Source: Actinomycetes bacterium
GTDB taxonomy: Bacteria; Actinomycetota; UBA4738; HRBIN12
DNA length: 61,854 nucleotides
Assembly (NCBI GenBank): GCA_021155985.1
Contig: JAJNBA010000005.1
Span: 1 to 61,854 of the forward strand
Direction of reading: 5' to 3'
The position numbers and the translations under genes are program-made. The notes under the pieces are model-generated. The model was not told where the DNA came from, did no database searches, and was given only the letters and a program-made list of their open reading frames with translations. Below, in pieces: positions 1 to 8,044 of the stretch. The stretch's first letter is position 1. The number at the start of each line of letters is the position of its first letter.

Positions 1-500
1 GCGCTCGGGTCGAACCCGGTGGTCGGTTCGTCCAGGAACAACAGCTCCGGGTCGCCGGCCAGGGCGATCGCGACGTCCAGCCGGCGCTGCTGTCCTCCCG
101 AGAGCTTGTTCACACGGGCGTCGCGCTTCTCACCGAGTCCGACGAGTTGGATGACCTCGTCGGTCGGACGCGGATCCGGGTAGAACGCGGCGTACTGGTC
201 GATCGTCTCCCGCACCGTCAGGAACGGGTCGACACCCGTGGACTGCAGGACCATGCCGACCCGCCGTTTCAGCTCCCGGTCGTCTCGGGCGGGATCGTTG
301 CCGAGCACCGACACCTCACCGCCGTCTCTCCGCCGGAAGCCCTCGAGGATCTCGGTCGTGGTGGTCTTGCCCGCCCCGTTCGGGCCGAGCAGCGCGAACA
401 CCTCGCCACGTTCGACGTGGAGATCGACGCCCGCGACCGCTTCGACGTCGCCGTAGGATCTGCGGAGACCCCGGACCTCGATCACGCGCTCGGTCGTCAC
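1..500 (-). CDS. ABC transporter ATP-binding protein, C-terminal part missing
   Basis: The gene runs off the left edge. The visible N-terminal 166 residues form an ABC nucleotide-binding domain of the drug-resistance/ABC-2 exporter type. It has a Walker A (GPNGAGKTTT), a Q-loop region, the signature LSGGQQRRLD and a Walker B ending in LDEPTTGFDP. The chosen GTG start lies 4 bases after the stop of the DUF2203 gene and gives the normal spacing to Walker A. The membrane partner would lie beyond the edge, so the substrate is unknown. ATP-driven transport is secure from the motifs; export rather than import is inferred from resemblance to DrrA/NatA-type ATPases. Confidence 0.88.
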   Translation of the reverse strand, partial: MTTERVIEVRGLRRSYGDVEAVAGVDLHVERGEVFALLGPNGAGKTTTTEILEGFRRRDGGEVSVLGNDPARDDRELKRRVGMVLQSTGVDPFLTVRETIDQYAAFYPDPRPTDEVIQLVGLGEKRDARVNKLSGGQQRRLDVAIALAGDPELLFLDEPTTGFDPS

Positions 501-504
501 GCGC

Positions 505-876
505 TCACAGGGGCTTCCTGCTCGAGAACCCGGACCGCTCGGAGTGGTACCACCCGACACGCTTTTCACCGAGCCGCCAACAGAGGAACACGCGTTCCCC
601 GTCGCGTTCGGCGGGGAAGTCGACGAGCCCCGTGTCGGCGTCCCGCAGGAGGATGCTCCGGTCCGCGAGCCACAGGAGGTCCCGCTTGAGCGTCTCCTGC
701 GCCCGGAACCAGTCGCTGCCCTCGATCCCGCCTCCATCGATCTCCACGGCCGAGGTGATGCGTTCGCTGGTTTCGATGAGTCGCTGCCGAGCCTCCCGCA
801 ACCTCGGGAGGCGGACGCGGAGCTCCTCCAGTTCGGCATCGGCGTCGGCGATCGAGAACAACCGCTCCTCGGTCAC
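505..876 (-). CDS. DUF2203 family protein
   Basis: A small soluble protein of 123 residues. The N-terminal half is predicted helical and charged, suggesting a coiled coil. The C-terminal half carries the family's recognisable block: a GLVDFPAERDGERVFLCWRL core followed by a GWYHSERSGF-like tail ending in RKPL. The family has no known biochemical role and I do not assign one. Its GTG start overlaps the stop of the upstream HAD-like gene by 4 bases (GTGA), so the two are probably co-translated. The ABC ATPase gene follows after 4 bases. Confidence 0.8.
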   Translation of the reverse strand: MTEERLFSIADADAELEELRVRLPRLREARQRLIETSERITSAVEIDGGGIEGSDWFRAQETLKRDLLWLADRSILLRDADTGLVDFPAERDGERVFLCWRLGEKRVGWYHSERSGFSSRKPL

Positions 877-1577
877 GCGGTCGCTCCGAGGACCGCGGGG
901 AGGTCGCGGAGATCCGTGATGCGCGCGCCCACGTGATCGGGGAACCGGCCTCTGCGATCGACGAGGACCGGGAACATCCCGATCGCAGCCGGCGGGTCGA
1001 CGTCGAACTCGGGGTTGTCGCCGACGTAGGCGGACTCCTCCGCCGACACGGCCGCTCGGTCTAGCGCGAGCCGGAAGATCCGCTCATCCGGCTTCTCCAC
1101 GCCCTCGATCCCGGAGATCACGCGGACCGGGAACAGCTCGAGGAGCTCGTGGACGCCGAACCAGTCCTCGAGCCATGCCTCGAAGTTCGACACGACGCCG
1201 AGGACCACGCCGGTCTCGCGGAGCGCCGCCAGCGTGGGGAGCACGTCGTCGAACAGGACGTAGTTCTCCATCCGGGTGAACTCGCCGTGCAGCGAGGTCG
1301 CGAGACCGTCGCCGTCGGCGACCCCGAGCTCGTCGAGCATGCGCTCGTACACCGAGGTCCAGAAGGCGCGGGATCGCTCGGGCGACGTCGTCCACATCGA
1401 TCCGTCCCGCGCCGCCTCGGAGAACCGTGCATAGACGTGCGCCGAGGCCTCCCGGACGTCGTCCACGGACCGCTCGTGGCCCGCGCCGGCGAGGACGGTC
1501 ACGAAGAGATCGGCGAAGGAGGGATCGACGTGCACGAGGGTCTCACCGACGTCGAAGAAGACGGCGCGGAACCGCAT
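873..1577 (-). CDS. HAD-superfamily hydrolase-like protein with atypical first motif
   Basis: A 234-residue protein of the HAD-IA type. Motif I is FFDVGETL, where the acid usually found two residues after the nucleophile is replaced by Gly. Motif II is VVSNF. The Lys is in VEKPDERIF, and motif III/IV is YVGDNPEFDVDPP. The nucleophilic Asp, Ser/Thr, Lys and terminal acids are therefore present, but the general acid of classical phosphatases is missing, as in HDHD3/DREG-2-like proteins. A phosphatase role should not be assumed. It sits between coaE and DUF2203 in the same direction. The ATG at 1577 is the first start that places motif I near the N-terminus. Confidence 0.85.
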   Translation of the reverse strand: MRFRAVFFDVGETLVHVDPSFADLFVTVLAGAGHERSVDDVREASAHVYARFSEAARDGSMWTTSPERSRAFWTSVYERMLDELGVADGDGLATSLHGEFTRMENYVLFDDVLPTLAALRETGVVLGVVSNFEAWLEDWFGVHELLELFPVRVISGIEGVEKPDERIFRLALDRAAVSAEESAYVGDNPEFDVDPPAAIGMFPVLVDRRGRFPDHVGARITDLRDLPAVLGATA

Positions 1578-1630
1578 GCCTCGAGGATAGGACTTCTCAT
1601 CCCTCGCTTGTTCCCGCGGGCGATGCGGGC

Positions 1631-2233
1631 TCACGCGCGGGCGCGGGCCTCGAGATCGCTCCAGAGCCGGTCGATCTGCGGCTCCAGCTCCGCGAGCGAA
1701 CCGTCGTTGTCCACCAGGACGTTCGCCACCTCCATCCGCTGCTCGTCCGTCGCCTGGGCGGCCATCCGGGCGCGTACGTCCTCGGGGGAGAGGTCGCGAT
1801 CCGACGCCACCCGCGAGACCCGGAGGTGGGGTGACGCCGTGACGACCACGACCACGTCGAAAGCGGGTGCGAGTCCCAGCTCCACGAGGAGCGGACTGAC
1901 GTAGACGACCACACGGCCACTGTCGCGGAGCTCCTCGACCCGCTCGCCGAACCGCCTCGCGACCTCGGGGTGGACGATCGCCTCGAGCGCGGCCCGCCGC
2001 TCGGGATCGGCGAAGATGATCGCGGCGAGCCGTACCCGGTCGAGGTCCCCATCGGGCTTCAGGACACCCGGACCGAAGGTGTGCACGACTCGATCGAACC
2101 CGGTCGTGCCTCGCGCCACGGCCTCGCGTGCGAGGTGGTCCGCATCGATCACGACGGCTCCACGCCGCTCGAGCAGACGGGCGACCGTGGACTTGCCGGA
2201 TCCGATCCCGCCCGTCAGGCCGACCAGGAGCAA
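1631..2233 (-). CDS. coaE: Dephospho-CoA kinase
   Basis: A 200-residue P-loop kinase that phosphorylates the 3'-hydroxyl of the ribose of dephospho-CoA, the last step of coenzyme A synthesis. Walker A is GGIGSGKS (residues 8-15). It is followed by the DADHLAREAV acceptor-site block and the CoA-domain segment around residues 75-95 (IIFADPERRAALEAIVHPEV), all typical of CoaE. The length is normal for a single-domain enzyme without the UPF0157 extension found in mycobacterial CoaE. It begins 9 bases after rpsA. The polA-rpsA-coaE order is common in actinobacteria. Confidence 0.96.
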   Translation of the reverse strand: MLLVGLTGGIGSGKSTVARLLERRGAVVIDADHLAREAVARGTTGFDRVVHTFGPGVLKPDGDLDRVRLAAIIFADPERRAALEAIVHPEVARRFGERVEELRDSGRVVVYVSPLLVELGLAPAFDVVVVVTASPHLRVSRVASDRDLSPEDVRARMAAQATDEQRMEVANVLVDNDGSLAELEPQIDRLWSDLEARARA

Positions 2234-2242
2234 GATCCCGCC

Positions 2243-3850
2243 CTACTCGGATCTCCCCTCGCGCCGCTTCAGATCCTCGAGGATCGCCTCGAGCGAGACC
2301 TCTTCGTCCGATGCGGGCTCGGAGGTACCCTCCGCCGTCGTCGGCGCGGGGGTGTCGGGCGCGACCGCGGCGTCCGGCTGCTCGTCGGGCGCTGCCCCGA
2401 CCGCCGGTTCCGGAGGGGTTTCCGGCTCCGCCGTGGGCTCGACCGCCGCCGGCTCTCTGGTGGGTGCCGCCGTGGCCGCCGGCTCGTCCGTCTCCGCCTC
2501 CGCGACGGCGTCGAGCACCGCCTGCGGGATCTGCACGGTCTGGACCAGGGGCTCGGCGGGAGCACGCTCGGGCTGCTCGGGCTCGACCTCGATCTCCGTG
2601 GTCTTGGCCGGAGCGGGGGTGACCTGCCGCATCGACAGGCTCACGCGCCGGCGTGACACGTCCACGTCGACGACCTTCACCTGGACCTCGTCGCCGACCG
2701 ACAGCACCGACTCCGGGGTGTCGACGTGCTCGTGGCTGAGCTCGGAGATGTGGACCAGTCCCTCGATCCCCTGGGCGACCCGCACGAACGCCCCGAACGG
2801 CACGAGCTTCGTCACCTGGCCGGCGATCACCTCGCCCGCCTTGTGCAGCCGCTCGAACTCCTTCCAGGGGTCTTCCTGCGTCGCCTTGAGGGAAAGTGAG
2901 ACGCGCTCGCGGTCGAGCTCCACGTCCAGGACCTGGACCTCGACCTCCTGGCCGACCGTGACGACCTCGCTCGGGTGGTCGACGTGCTTCCACGACAGCT
3001 CCGACACGTGAACCAGCCCGTCCACCCCGCCGAGGTCCACGAAGGCGCCGAAGTTCACGATCGAGGAGACGGTTCCCTTGCGTCGCTCGCCCTTCTCCAG
3101 GTTCTCCAGGAACTTCTTCCGGCCCTCCGACTGCGACTCCTCGAGGAAGGCGCGCCGGGACAGCACGACGTTGTTGCGGTTGCGGTCGAGCTCGATGATC
3201 TTGCACTCGAGCTCGGTGCCGATGTACGGCTGAAGGTCGCGCACCCGTCGGAGATCGACGAGCGAGGCGGGCAGGAACCCGCGGAGACCGATGTCCAGGA
3301 TCAGGCCCCCCTTGACGACCTCGATCACCGGACCCTTGATCGTCTGGCCGGATGCCATCGTCTCCTCGATCCGGCCCCACGCGCGCTCGTACTGCGCGCG
3401 CTTCTTGGACAGGATCAGGCGGCCTTCCTTGTCCTCCTTCTGCAGGACGAGGGCCTCGATCCGGTCCCCGACCTTGACGACCTCGTTCGGGTCGACGTCG
3501 TGGCGGATCGAGAGCTCCTTGGACGGGATCACGCCCTCGGACTTGTAGCCGATGTCGAGGAGGATCTCGTCGCGGTCGATCTTCACGACCACGCCCTCCA
3601 TGATGTCGCCGTCCTTGAAGTCGCGGAGCGACGCCTCCATCGCCCGGACGAGCTCCTCGGGCGTGTAGTCCTCGCCTTCCGGCTCGAGCGTGGCGACGAG
3701 GGGTGCCTCGTTCGTGGGGGTCACGGGCGGGGCGACGTCGCTGGTCGTCTCGGTGTCGGTCTCGGTGGAAGCTGCCTCGTCGACGGTCGGCCCAGAGGTC
3801 TCGACGGATCCGTCGGGGACGCTCCCGGTGGTGGTCTCGGTCTCGCTCAT
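2243..3850 (-). CDS. rpsA: 30S ribosomal protein S1, four S1 domains with long acidic tail
   Basis: A 535-residue ribosomal protein S1, which binds mRNA at the small subunit during initiation. An acidic, low-complexity N-terminus (about 60 residues) is followed by four S1/OB-fold repeats (roughly 80-150, 167-235, 252-322 and 337-407). The last two carry the best RNA-binding consensus (VNFGAFVDLGGVDGLVHVSE and VPFGAFVRVAQGIEGLVHIS). A Pro/Ala/Glu-rich tail of about 110 residues ends in a conserved-looking segment, SLEAILEDLKRREGR. The ATG at 3850 is preceded by AGAAGGAGAACCACCGC, a strong ribosome-binding site, which favours it over longer readings. It has its own promoter at 3941-3970. Confidence 0.96.
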   Translation of the reverse strand: MSETETTTGSVPDGSVETSGPTVDEAASTETDTETTSDVAPPVTPTNEAPLVATLEPEGEDYTPEELVRAMEASLRDFKDGDIMEGVVVKIDRDEILLDIGYKSEGVIPSKELSIRHDVDPNEVVKVGDRIEALVLQKEDKEGRLILSKKRAQYERAWGRIEETMASGQTIKGPVIEVVKGGLILDIGLRGFLPASLVDLRRVRDLQPYIGTELECKIIELDRNRNNVVLSRRAFLEESQSEGRKKFLENLEKGERRKGTVSSIVNFGAFVDLGGVDGLVHVSELSWKHVDHPSEVVTVGQEVEVQVLDVELDRERVSLSLKATQEDPWKEFERLHKAGEVIAGQVTKLVPFGAFVRVAQGIEGLVHISELSHEHVDTPESVLSVGDEVQVKVVDVDVSRRRVSLSMRQVTPAPAKTTEIEVEPEQPERAPAEPLVQTVQIPQAVLDAVAEAETDEPAATAAPTREPAAVEPTAEPETPPEPAVGAAPDEQPDAAVAPDTPAPTTAEGTSEPASDEEVSLEAILEDLKRREGRSE

Positions 3851-3940
3851 GCGGTGGTTCTCCTTCTGGCGCGCGGGGCTCACCGCATCGCGGGTTGGGA
3901 TTTGCGACGCGGCACGCGAGCGATCCGCGGGCCGGATGGA

Positions 3941-3970
3941 AGGGTAGGTGAGCAGCGCAAACGACGTCAA
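3941..3970 (-). promoter_or_regulatory. Promoter of rpsA
   Basis: Read on the minus strand, TTGACG (3970-3965) is followed after 18 bases by TACCCT (3946-3941). This is a good match to a vegetative sigma-70-type promoter with the TANNNT -10 common in actinobacteria. The predicted start near 3934 leaves an untranslated leader of about 84 bases before the rpsA ATG. polA ends only 16 bases beyond the -35, so rpsA can be transcribed separately from polA. Confidence 0.65.
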
Positions 3971-3986
3971 TGAGCGAGCCGTGAGG

Positions 3987-6650
3987 TCAGTGGCCTTCGG
4001 GAGCAGCCTCCGACCAGTTCGGGCCGACGCCGATGTCCGCCCGGAGGTCGACGAGGAGCTCCACGGCCCCCTCCATCCGGTCGCGGATCAGGTCCGCGGC
4101 CTCCTCCGCGCGGTCCTTGGCGACCTCGAAGACCAGCTCGTCGTGGACCGTGAGCAGCATGTGGCAGTCGAGCTCCGGCCGCTCCCGGAGGGCACGGTCG
4201 ACGCCGATCATCCCCACCTTGAACACGTCGGACGCGCTCCCTTGGATCGGCGCGTTCAGTGCCTGCCGTCTGCCGAGATCGCGCACCCGCGGGTTCGCCG
4301 CCTGGAGCTCGGGGATGTACCGACGCCGTCCGAGGAGGGTCTCCGTGAACCCTTCCACCGTCGCCCGGTCGACCTGATTCTGGAGGTAGTCCTTGATCGC
4401 GGGGAAGCCGTCGAAGTAGGCGTCGATGAACTCCTGCGCCTCGTCCGCCGTGATCCCGAGCCGGGTGGCGAGGCCCCAGGCGTTCATGCCGTAGGCGAGG
4501 CCGTAGTTGACCGCCTTCGCGCGCCGACGCATCTCCGCGTCGACGTGCTCGGGCGGCAGGTCGAACACCTTCGCCGCCGTGGCCGCATGGATGTCGAGCC
4601 CCGAGTCGAACGCCTCACGCAGCCCGGCATCCCCCGACAGGTGCGCGAGGATGCGGAGCTCGATCTGCGAGTAGTCGGCGACGAGCAGGACCTGGTCGTC
4701 GGCACCCGGGATGAACGCTCTGCGGATCTGCCGGCCGAGCTCCGAGCGGATCGGGATGTTCTGGAGATTAGGGTTGGAGGAGGAGAGCCTCCCCGTCGCG
4801 GCCACGGTCTGGTTGAACGACGTGTGGAGGCGGCCGTCCTTCGCGTCGACCAGCTTGGGGAGCGCCTCCAGGTACGTGGAGTTGAGCTTGTCCAGCTCGC
4901 GCCACGACAGCAGGGCGTCGACGATCGGGTGCGCGTCGCGGAGCTTCTCCAGGACGCTGGCGTCGGTGGACAGCTCGCCCTTGGGAGTCTTCTTCCCAGG
5001 CTGGAGGCCCAGCTGGTCGTAGAGGATCGCCCGGAGCTGCGGCGGCGAGTTCAGGTTGAACTCCTCCCCGGCGTGGCGGAACACCTCCGCGTGCAGGGTG
5101 GCCATCCGGTCGCGGACCGACCCCCCCATGTCCTCGAGGTACGGCACGTCGAGTCGGACGCCGCGCGCCTCCATCCGCGCGAGGACGGATGCGAGCGGCA
5201 GCTCCACGTCCTCCAACAGCGGCCGGAGCCCCTGTCGGTCGATCTGCTCCTCCAGGACCGGCGCGAGGAGCGACACCGCCGCGGCCTCGGACGCCACGTG
5301 CCGCCAGGGCTCTTCCGTGAAGAGCTGCATCTCCGTCTCGGTGGCTGCCTCCCCTTCTCCGCCGAAGAGGTCGGTCCCCAGGTAGCGCTCGCAGAGGGCC
5401 GCCAACGGGTAGTCGGCCGTCCCCGGTTCCAGGAGGTACCCGGCGAGCATCGTGTCGAACGCGACGCCCTCGAGCACCGCGCCGGCGCGGAGGGTGACGC
5501 GCTCCAGCGCCTTCGCGTCGTGGGTCCACTTCCGCGTGGAGGCGTCGGCGAGACGGTCGGCGACCGGGCCGGTTCCGGGAAGGGGAGCGTAGGCAGCCTG
5601 GGCTCCACCCGCCGAGACCGCCAGCCCGACCAGCACGTCGTCCTCTTCCTGGATCGCGACGCCCACCGGGCCGTCGGCGAGGATGCCCGCGAGGTCCTCC
5701 GGCTCCACCCGCCGGAGGTCGAGCTCCGCCACCTCGACCTTCGGCTTCACGTCCTTGGCCAGCTCCATCAGTCGATCGAAGAGGCTCCGGAACTCGAGCG
5801 AGGTGAACAGGCGGCGGACCTCTTCGACGTCCCACTCCCCCATCGCCGCGTCGTCGGGCGTGAAGTCGAGATCCACGTCCGTGACGATCCGAGCGAGGTT
5901 CTTGTTGAGGGCGAGCCGCTCCCCGGCAGCCTCGATGTTCTCCTTCAGCCTCCCCTTCAGCTCGCCGGTCCGGCTGAGGAGCTCCTCGACCGAGCCGAAC
6001 TCCTGGACGAGCTTGGCCGCCGTCTTGTCCCCCACGCCCGGGACCCCGGGGATGTTGTCGGACGTGTCCCCCTTGAGGGCCACGTACTCGAGATACTTGG
6101 ACGGCGGGATGCCGTACCGCTCCTCCACGGCCGCCTCGTCCATGAGCGCGATGTCGGAGATCCCTCGCCGGTTGAACAGGACCCGGAGGCCGGGACGAAC
6201 GAGCTGGAAGAAATCGCGGTCGGCGGTGACGATCGTCGCCTCGATCCCCTGCTCGGCCGCGCGGATGGCGAGCGTGCCGATCGCGTCGTCGGCTTCGTGA
6301 TCGGTGACCAGGAGCATCCGGATCCGCAGGGCCTCGACCACCTCTTGTATCAGCCCGAGCTGGGGTCGGAAGTCCTCCGGCGTCTCCCGGCGGCCGGCCT
6401 TGTAGTCGGCGTCCATCGCCAGCCGGGCGGTCGGCTTGCCCACGTCGAAGGCAACGGCGATCAGATCGGGTCGCTCCTCCGCGAGGAGCTTGATGAGCAT
6501 CGACGTGAAGCCGTACACGGCGTTCGTGACCTGGCCTGTGGTGGTGGCGAGGGTGCTCGGCAGGGCGAAGAACGCCCGGTACGCGAGCGAATGGCCGTCG
6601 AGGATGAAGAGCCGGCGGGGCTCGTCCGTCGGATCCGAGGGGGGCGCCAC
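3987..6650 (-). CDS. polA: DNA polymerase I
   Basis: An 887-residue family A polymerase for Okazaki-fragment maturation and repair. The N-terminal 5'-nuclease/FEN domain (residues 13 to about 290) keeps its Asp clusters (ILDGHSLAYR, DHEADDAIG, KGDTSDNIPGVPG). The middle domain lacks the acidic DEDD triad of a 3'-5' exonuclease (AIQEEDD where DTET is expected), so proofreading is probably absent, as in Taq and mycobacterial PolA. The polymerase domain has motif A DYSQIELR (Asp659), motif B RRRAKAVNYGLAYG with Tyr716, and motif C TVHDELVFE (Asp837). The GTG at 6650 is the only start in frame; an ATG at 6658 is out of frame. A TAGCAT hexamer lies 6 bases upstream. Confidence 0.97.
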   Translation of the reverse strand: MAPPSDPTDEPRRLFILDGHSLAYRAFFALPSTLATTTGQVTNAVYGFTSMLIKLLAEERPDLIAVAFDVGKPTARLAMDADYKAGRRETPEDFRPQLGLIQEVVEALRIRMLLVTDHEADDAIGTLAIRAAEQGIEATIVTADRDFFQLVRPGLRVLFNRRGISDIALMDEAAVEERYGIPPSKYLEYVALKGDTSDNIPGVPGVGDKTAAKLVQEFGSVEELLSRTGELKGRLKENIEAAGERLALNKNLARIVTDVDLDFTPDDAAMGEWDVEEVRRLFTSLEFRSLFDRLMELAKDVKPKVEVAELDLRRVEPEDLAGILADGPVGVAIQEEDDVLVGLAVSAGGAQAAYAPLPGTGPVADRLADASTRKWTHDAKALERVTLRAGAVLEGVAFDTMLAGYLLEPGTADYPLAALCERYLGTDLFGGEGEAATETEMQLFTEEPWRHVASEAAAVSLLAPVLEEQIDRQGLRPLLEDVELPLASVLARMEARGVRLDVPYLEDMGGSVRDRMATLHAEVFRHAGEEFNLNSPPQLRAILYDQLGLQPGKKTPKGELSTDASVLEKLRDAHPIVDALLSWRELDKLNSTYLEALPKLVDAKDGRLHTSFNQTVAATGRLSSSNPNLQNIPIRSELGRQIRRAFIPGADDQVLLVADYSQIELRILAHLSGDAGLREAFDSGLDIHAATAAKVFDLPPEHVDAEMRRRAKAVNYGLAYGMNAWGLATRLGITADEAQEFIDAYFDGFPAIKDYLQNQVDRATVEGFTETLLGRRRYIPELQAANPRVRDLGRRQALNAPIQGSASDVFKVGMIGVDRALRERPELDCHMLLTVHDELVFEVAKDRAEEAADLIRDRMEGAVELLVDLRADIGVGPNWSEAAPEGH

Positions 6651-6656
6651 GCCGTC

Positions 6657-6662
6657 ATGCTA
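6657..6662 (-). promoter_or_regulatory. Possible -10 element of a leaderless polA transcript
   Basis: TAGCAT on the minus strand ends 6 bases before the polA GTG, and no clear ribosome-binding site is visible. No good -35 is seen 16-19 bases upstream. The geometry matches the leaderless pattern seen at dnaE2, the TraR-like gene, the HNH gene and hisA in this window. The evidence is weak on its own. Confidence 0.35.
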
Positions 6663-6740
6663 ACCGTGGTCCCCGACGCGCCGGACGGGACCGTGACCGA
6701 GGTCCGGAACCGAGACCGAGCAACGGCGGCGAGGCCAGAT

Positions 6741-6789
6741 GATTCGGTACCGAATCGGATTGACGTGAATCCGACCTCGTGACTAGGAT
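6741..6789 (+). promoter_or_regulatory. Promoter with overlapping palindromes upstream of the iron permease gene
   Basis: TTGACG (6760-6765), an 18-base spacer and TAGGAT (6784-6789) form a good promoter for the FTR1 gene. Three inverted repeats overlap it. The first is a perfect 16-base palindrome, GATTCGGTACCGAATC (6741-6756), just upstream of the -35. The second is CGGATT/AATCCG (6756-6761 and 6768-6773). The third is GAATCC/GGATTC (6767-6772 and 6784-6789), which spans the spacer and -10. These positions suit a repressor that senses iron or another signal. The sequence does not match the mycobacterial IdeR box I know, so the regulator is unidentified. Confidence 0.55.
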
Positions 6790-6843
6790 TCGCGGCGCCG
6801 ACATCCACACGCGGGAAACCGCGCGAACGACGGGAGGGGATCC

Positions 6844-7737
6844 ATGGGAGCGTCCTTCGTCATCGCCCTCCGCGAGGGCATCGAGGCAGCGCTGATCGTC
6901 TCGATCGTGCTCGCGTACCTCAAGCAGTTGGGAGCGAGCGATCGTGCCCGCCTCGTGTGGTGGGGCACCGCCCTGGCCGTCGCCCTGTCTGCGGCCGTCG
7001 GCACCGGGATCTTCATCGCCGGCGCGGAGTTCGAAGGAACGGCGGAACAGGTCTTCGAAGGACTGGTGACGCTCGCCGCCGTCGGTGTGCTGACGTGGAT
7101 GATCTTCTGGATGCGACGTCAGGGTGCGCGCATCAAGTCCGAGTTGCAGGAGAAGGTCGACACGGCGCTCGTCGCCGGCGGCCTCGCACTCGCGGGCCTC
7201 GCGTTCTTCGCGGTCCTGCGCGAGGGCATCGAGACCGCGCTCTTCCTGTTCGCCGCCGCGAAGGGAACCGCGGTCGAAGGCACGGCGGTCGCGCCGGCCA
7301 CGCAGATCACCGGCGCGGTCCTCGGACTCGCGCTCGCCGTGGTCCTCGGCGTGCTGCTGTACCGCGGCGGCATCCGCATGAACCTCCGCTCCTTCTTCCG
7401 CGTGACCGGACTGATCTTGATCGTCGTCGCGGCGGGGCTGTTCGCCTACTCGCTCCACGAGCTGCAGGAGGCGGGGTGGCTGCCCGTCCTCGAAGCACAC
7501 GCGTTCGATCTGTCCACGAGCCTCCCGGACGACGCCGGCGTCGGTGCGATCCTGCGCGGTCTCGTCGGCTACAACGCCGACCCGACGTGGCTCGAGGTCG
7601 TGGGATGGGCGGCGTACCTGCTGGTGGTGGGAGGGCTGTTCCTGCGGGGACCCGCCCTGCCGGGAACGAAGTCTCGACCCGAACACGAGACTTCCGTGAC
7701 CAGCGCGAGGCACGCGGAGACCGACACGACCCGCTGA
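6844..7737 (+). CDS. FTR1/EfeU-type high-affinity iron permease
   Basis: A 297-residue integral membrane protein with about seven hydrophobic spans. It carries two REGIE motifs (residues 10-14 and 126-130), the iron-coordinating signature of the FTR1/EfeU family. These mediate uptake of ferric or oxidised ferrous iron across the cytoplasmic membrane. In the Efe system the permease normally works with EfeO and EfeB, or with a multicopper oxidase; none is encoded beside it, so it either acts alone or with partners elsewhere. The ATG follows GGGAGGGGATCC, a strong ribosome-binding site. It lies alone on the plus strand between minus-strand operons, with its own promoter and a hairpin overlapping its stop. 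Confidence 0.93.
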   Translation: MGASFVIALREGIEAALIVSIVLAYLKQLGASDRARLVWWGTALAVALSAAVGTGIFIAGAEFEGTAEQVFEGLVTLAAVGVLTWMIFWMRRQGARIKSELQEKVDTALVAGGLALAGLAFFAVLREGIETALFLFAAAKGTAVEGTAVAPATQITGAVLGLALAVVLGVLLYRGGIRMNLRSFFRVTGLILIVVAAGLFAYSLHELQEAGWLPVLEAHAFDLSTSLPDDAGVGAILRGLVGYNADPTWLEVVGWAAYLLVVGGLFLRGPALPGTKSRPEHETSVTSARHAETDTTR

Positions 7738-7767
7738 GCGGAGAGCGAGAGCGGGTCGGGTCGTGTC
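7723..7767 (+). terminator. Hairpin at the end of the iron permease gene
   Basis: GACACGACCCG (7723-7733) pairs perfectly with CGGGTCGTGTC (7757-7767), an 11-bp stem with a 23-base loop that encloses the stop codon. It is followed by ACTCTCTTTG, only weakly T-rich. It is plausible as a terminator or a 3'-end stabilising hairpin. Confidence 0.5.
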
Positions 7768-7845
7768 ACTCTCTTTGCGTGCCTGCGACCTGCGGCGATG
7801 AGAAAGGATCCTTGCTCCGCAAAGGTTCTCGCCGTGCGCCGCTCG

Positions 7846-8040
7846 GGTTGACATCCCTCAACCTCCCGTTTACAGTCCGCGACGGTTCTCTACGGGACGC
7901 GAGCCGCGACCGGTTCCGACCGGCCGAGGTGGCGGTCCGAGGAGACCACGGGAACGGGCCGCGTCACCGCGAAGCGGCGCTCGCGTATGGGGAAGGCGCG
8001 AGCGCTACCGATCGGAGGCGCGGCCCGTCACCGTTGTCCG
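7846..8040 (+). ncRNA. Candidate structured non-coding RNA with consensus-like promoter
   Basis: The intergenic stretch 7738-8044 contains no gene. On the plus strand it holds TTGACA (7848-7853), a 17-base spacer and TACAGT (7871-7876), the closest match to a sigma-70 promoter in the window. An inverted repeat GGTTGA/TCAACC (7846-7851 and 7858-7863) overlaps the -35. No plus-strand reading frame of note follows. The would-be transcript folds into nested stems: a 10-bp outer stem (7954-7963 with 8019-8028) enclosing a 9-bp hairpin (7977-7985 with 7997-8005). It would run toward, and antisense to, the end of the amino-acid ABC ATPase gene. Alternatively the stems end the minus-strand operon. 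No T-tract is visible on either strand. Confidence 0.35.
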
Positions 8041-8044
8041 GGTC

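Noticed and set aside
1578-3380. Long open frame upstream of the HAD gene on the minus strand, making an 835-codon reading
   Set aside because: The extra part is Arg/Gly/Pro-rich, has no motif and lies across coaE and rpsA, which are well supported. It is a GC-driven shadow.
6648-6658. ATG at 6658 as polA start
   Set aside because: It is out of frame with the polymerase; the GTG at 6650 is the only start in phase.
3948-6782. 944-codon open frame on the plus strand opposite polA
   Set aside because: It mirrors polA exactly and its product is Glu/Arg/Leu-biased without domains. PolA on the other strand is certain.
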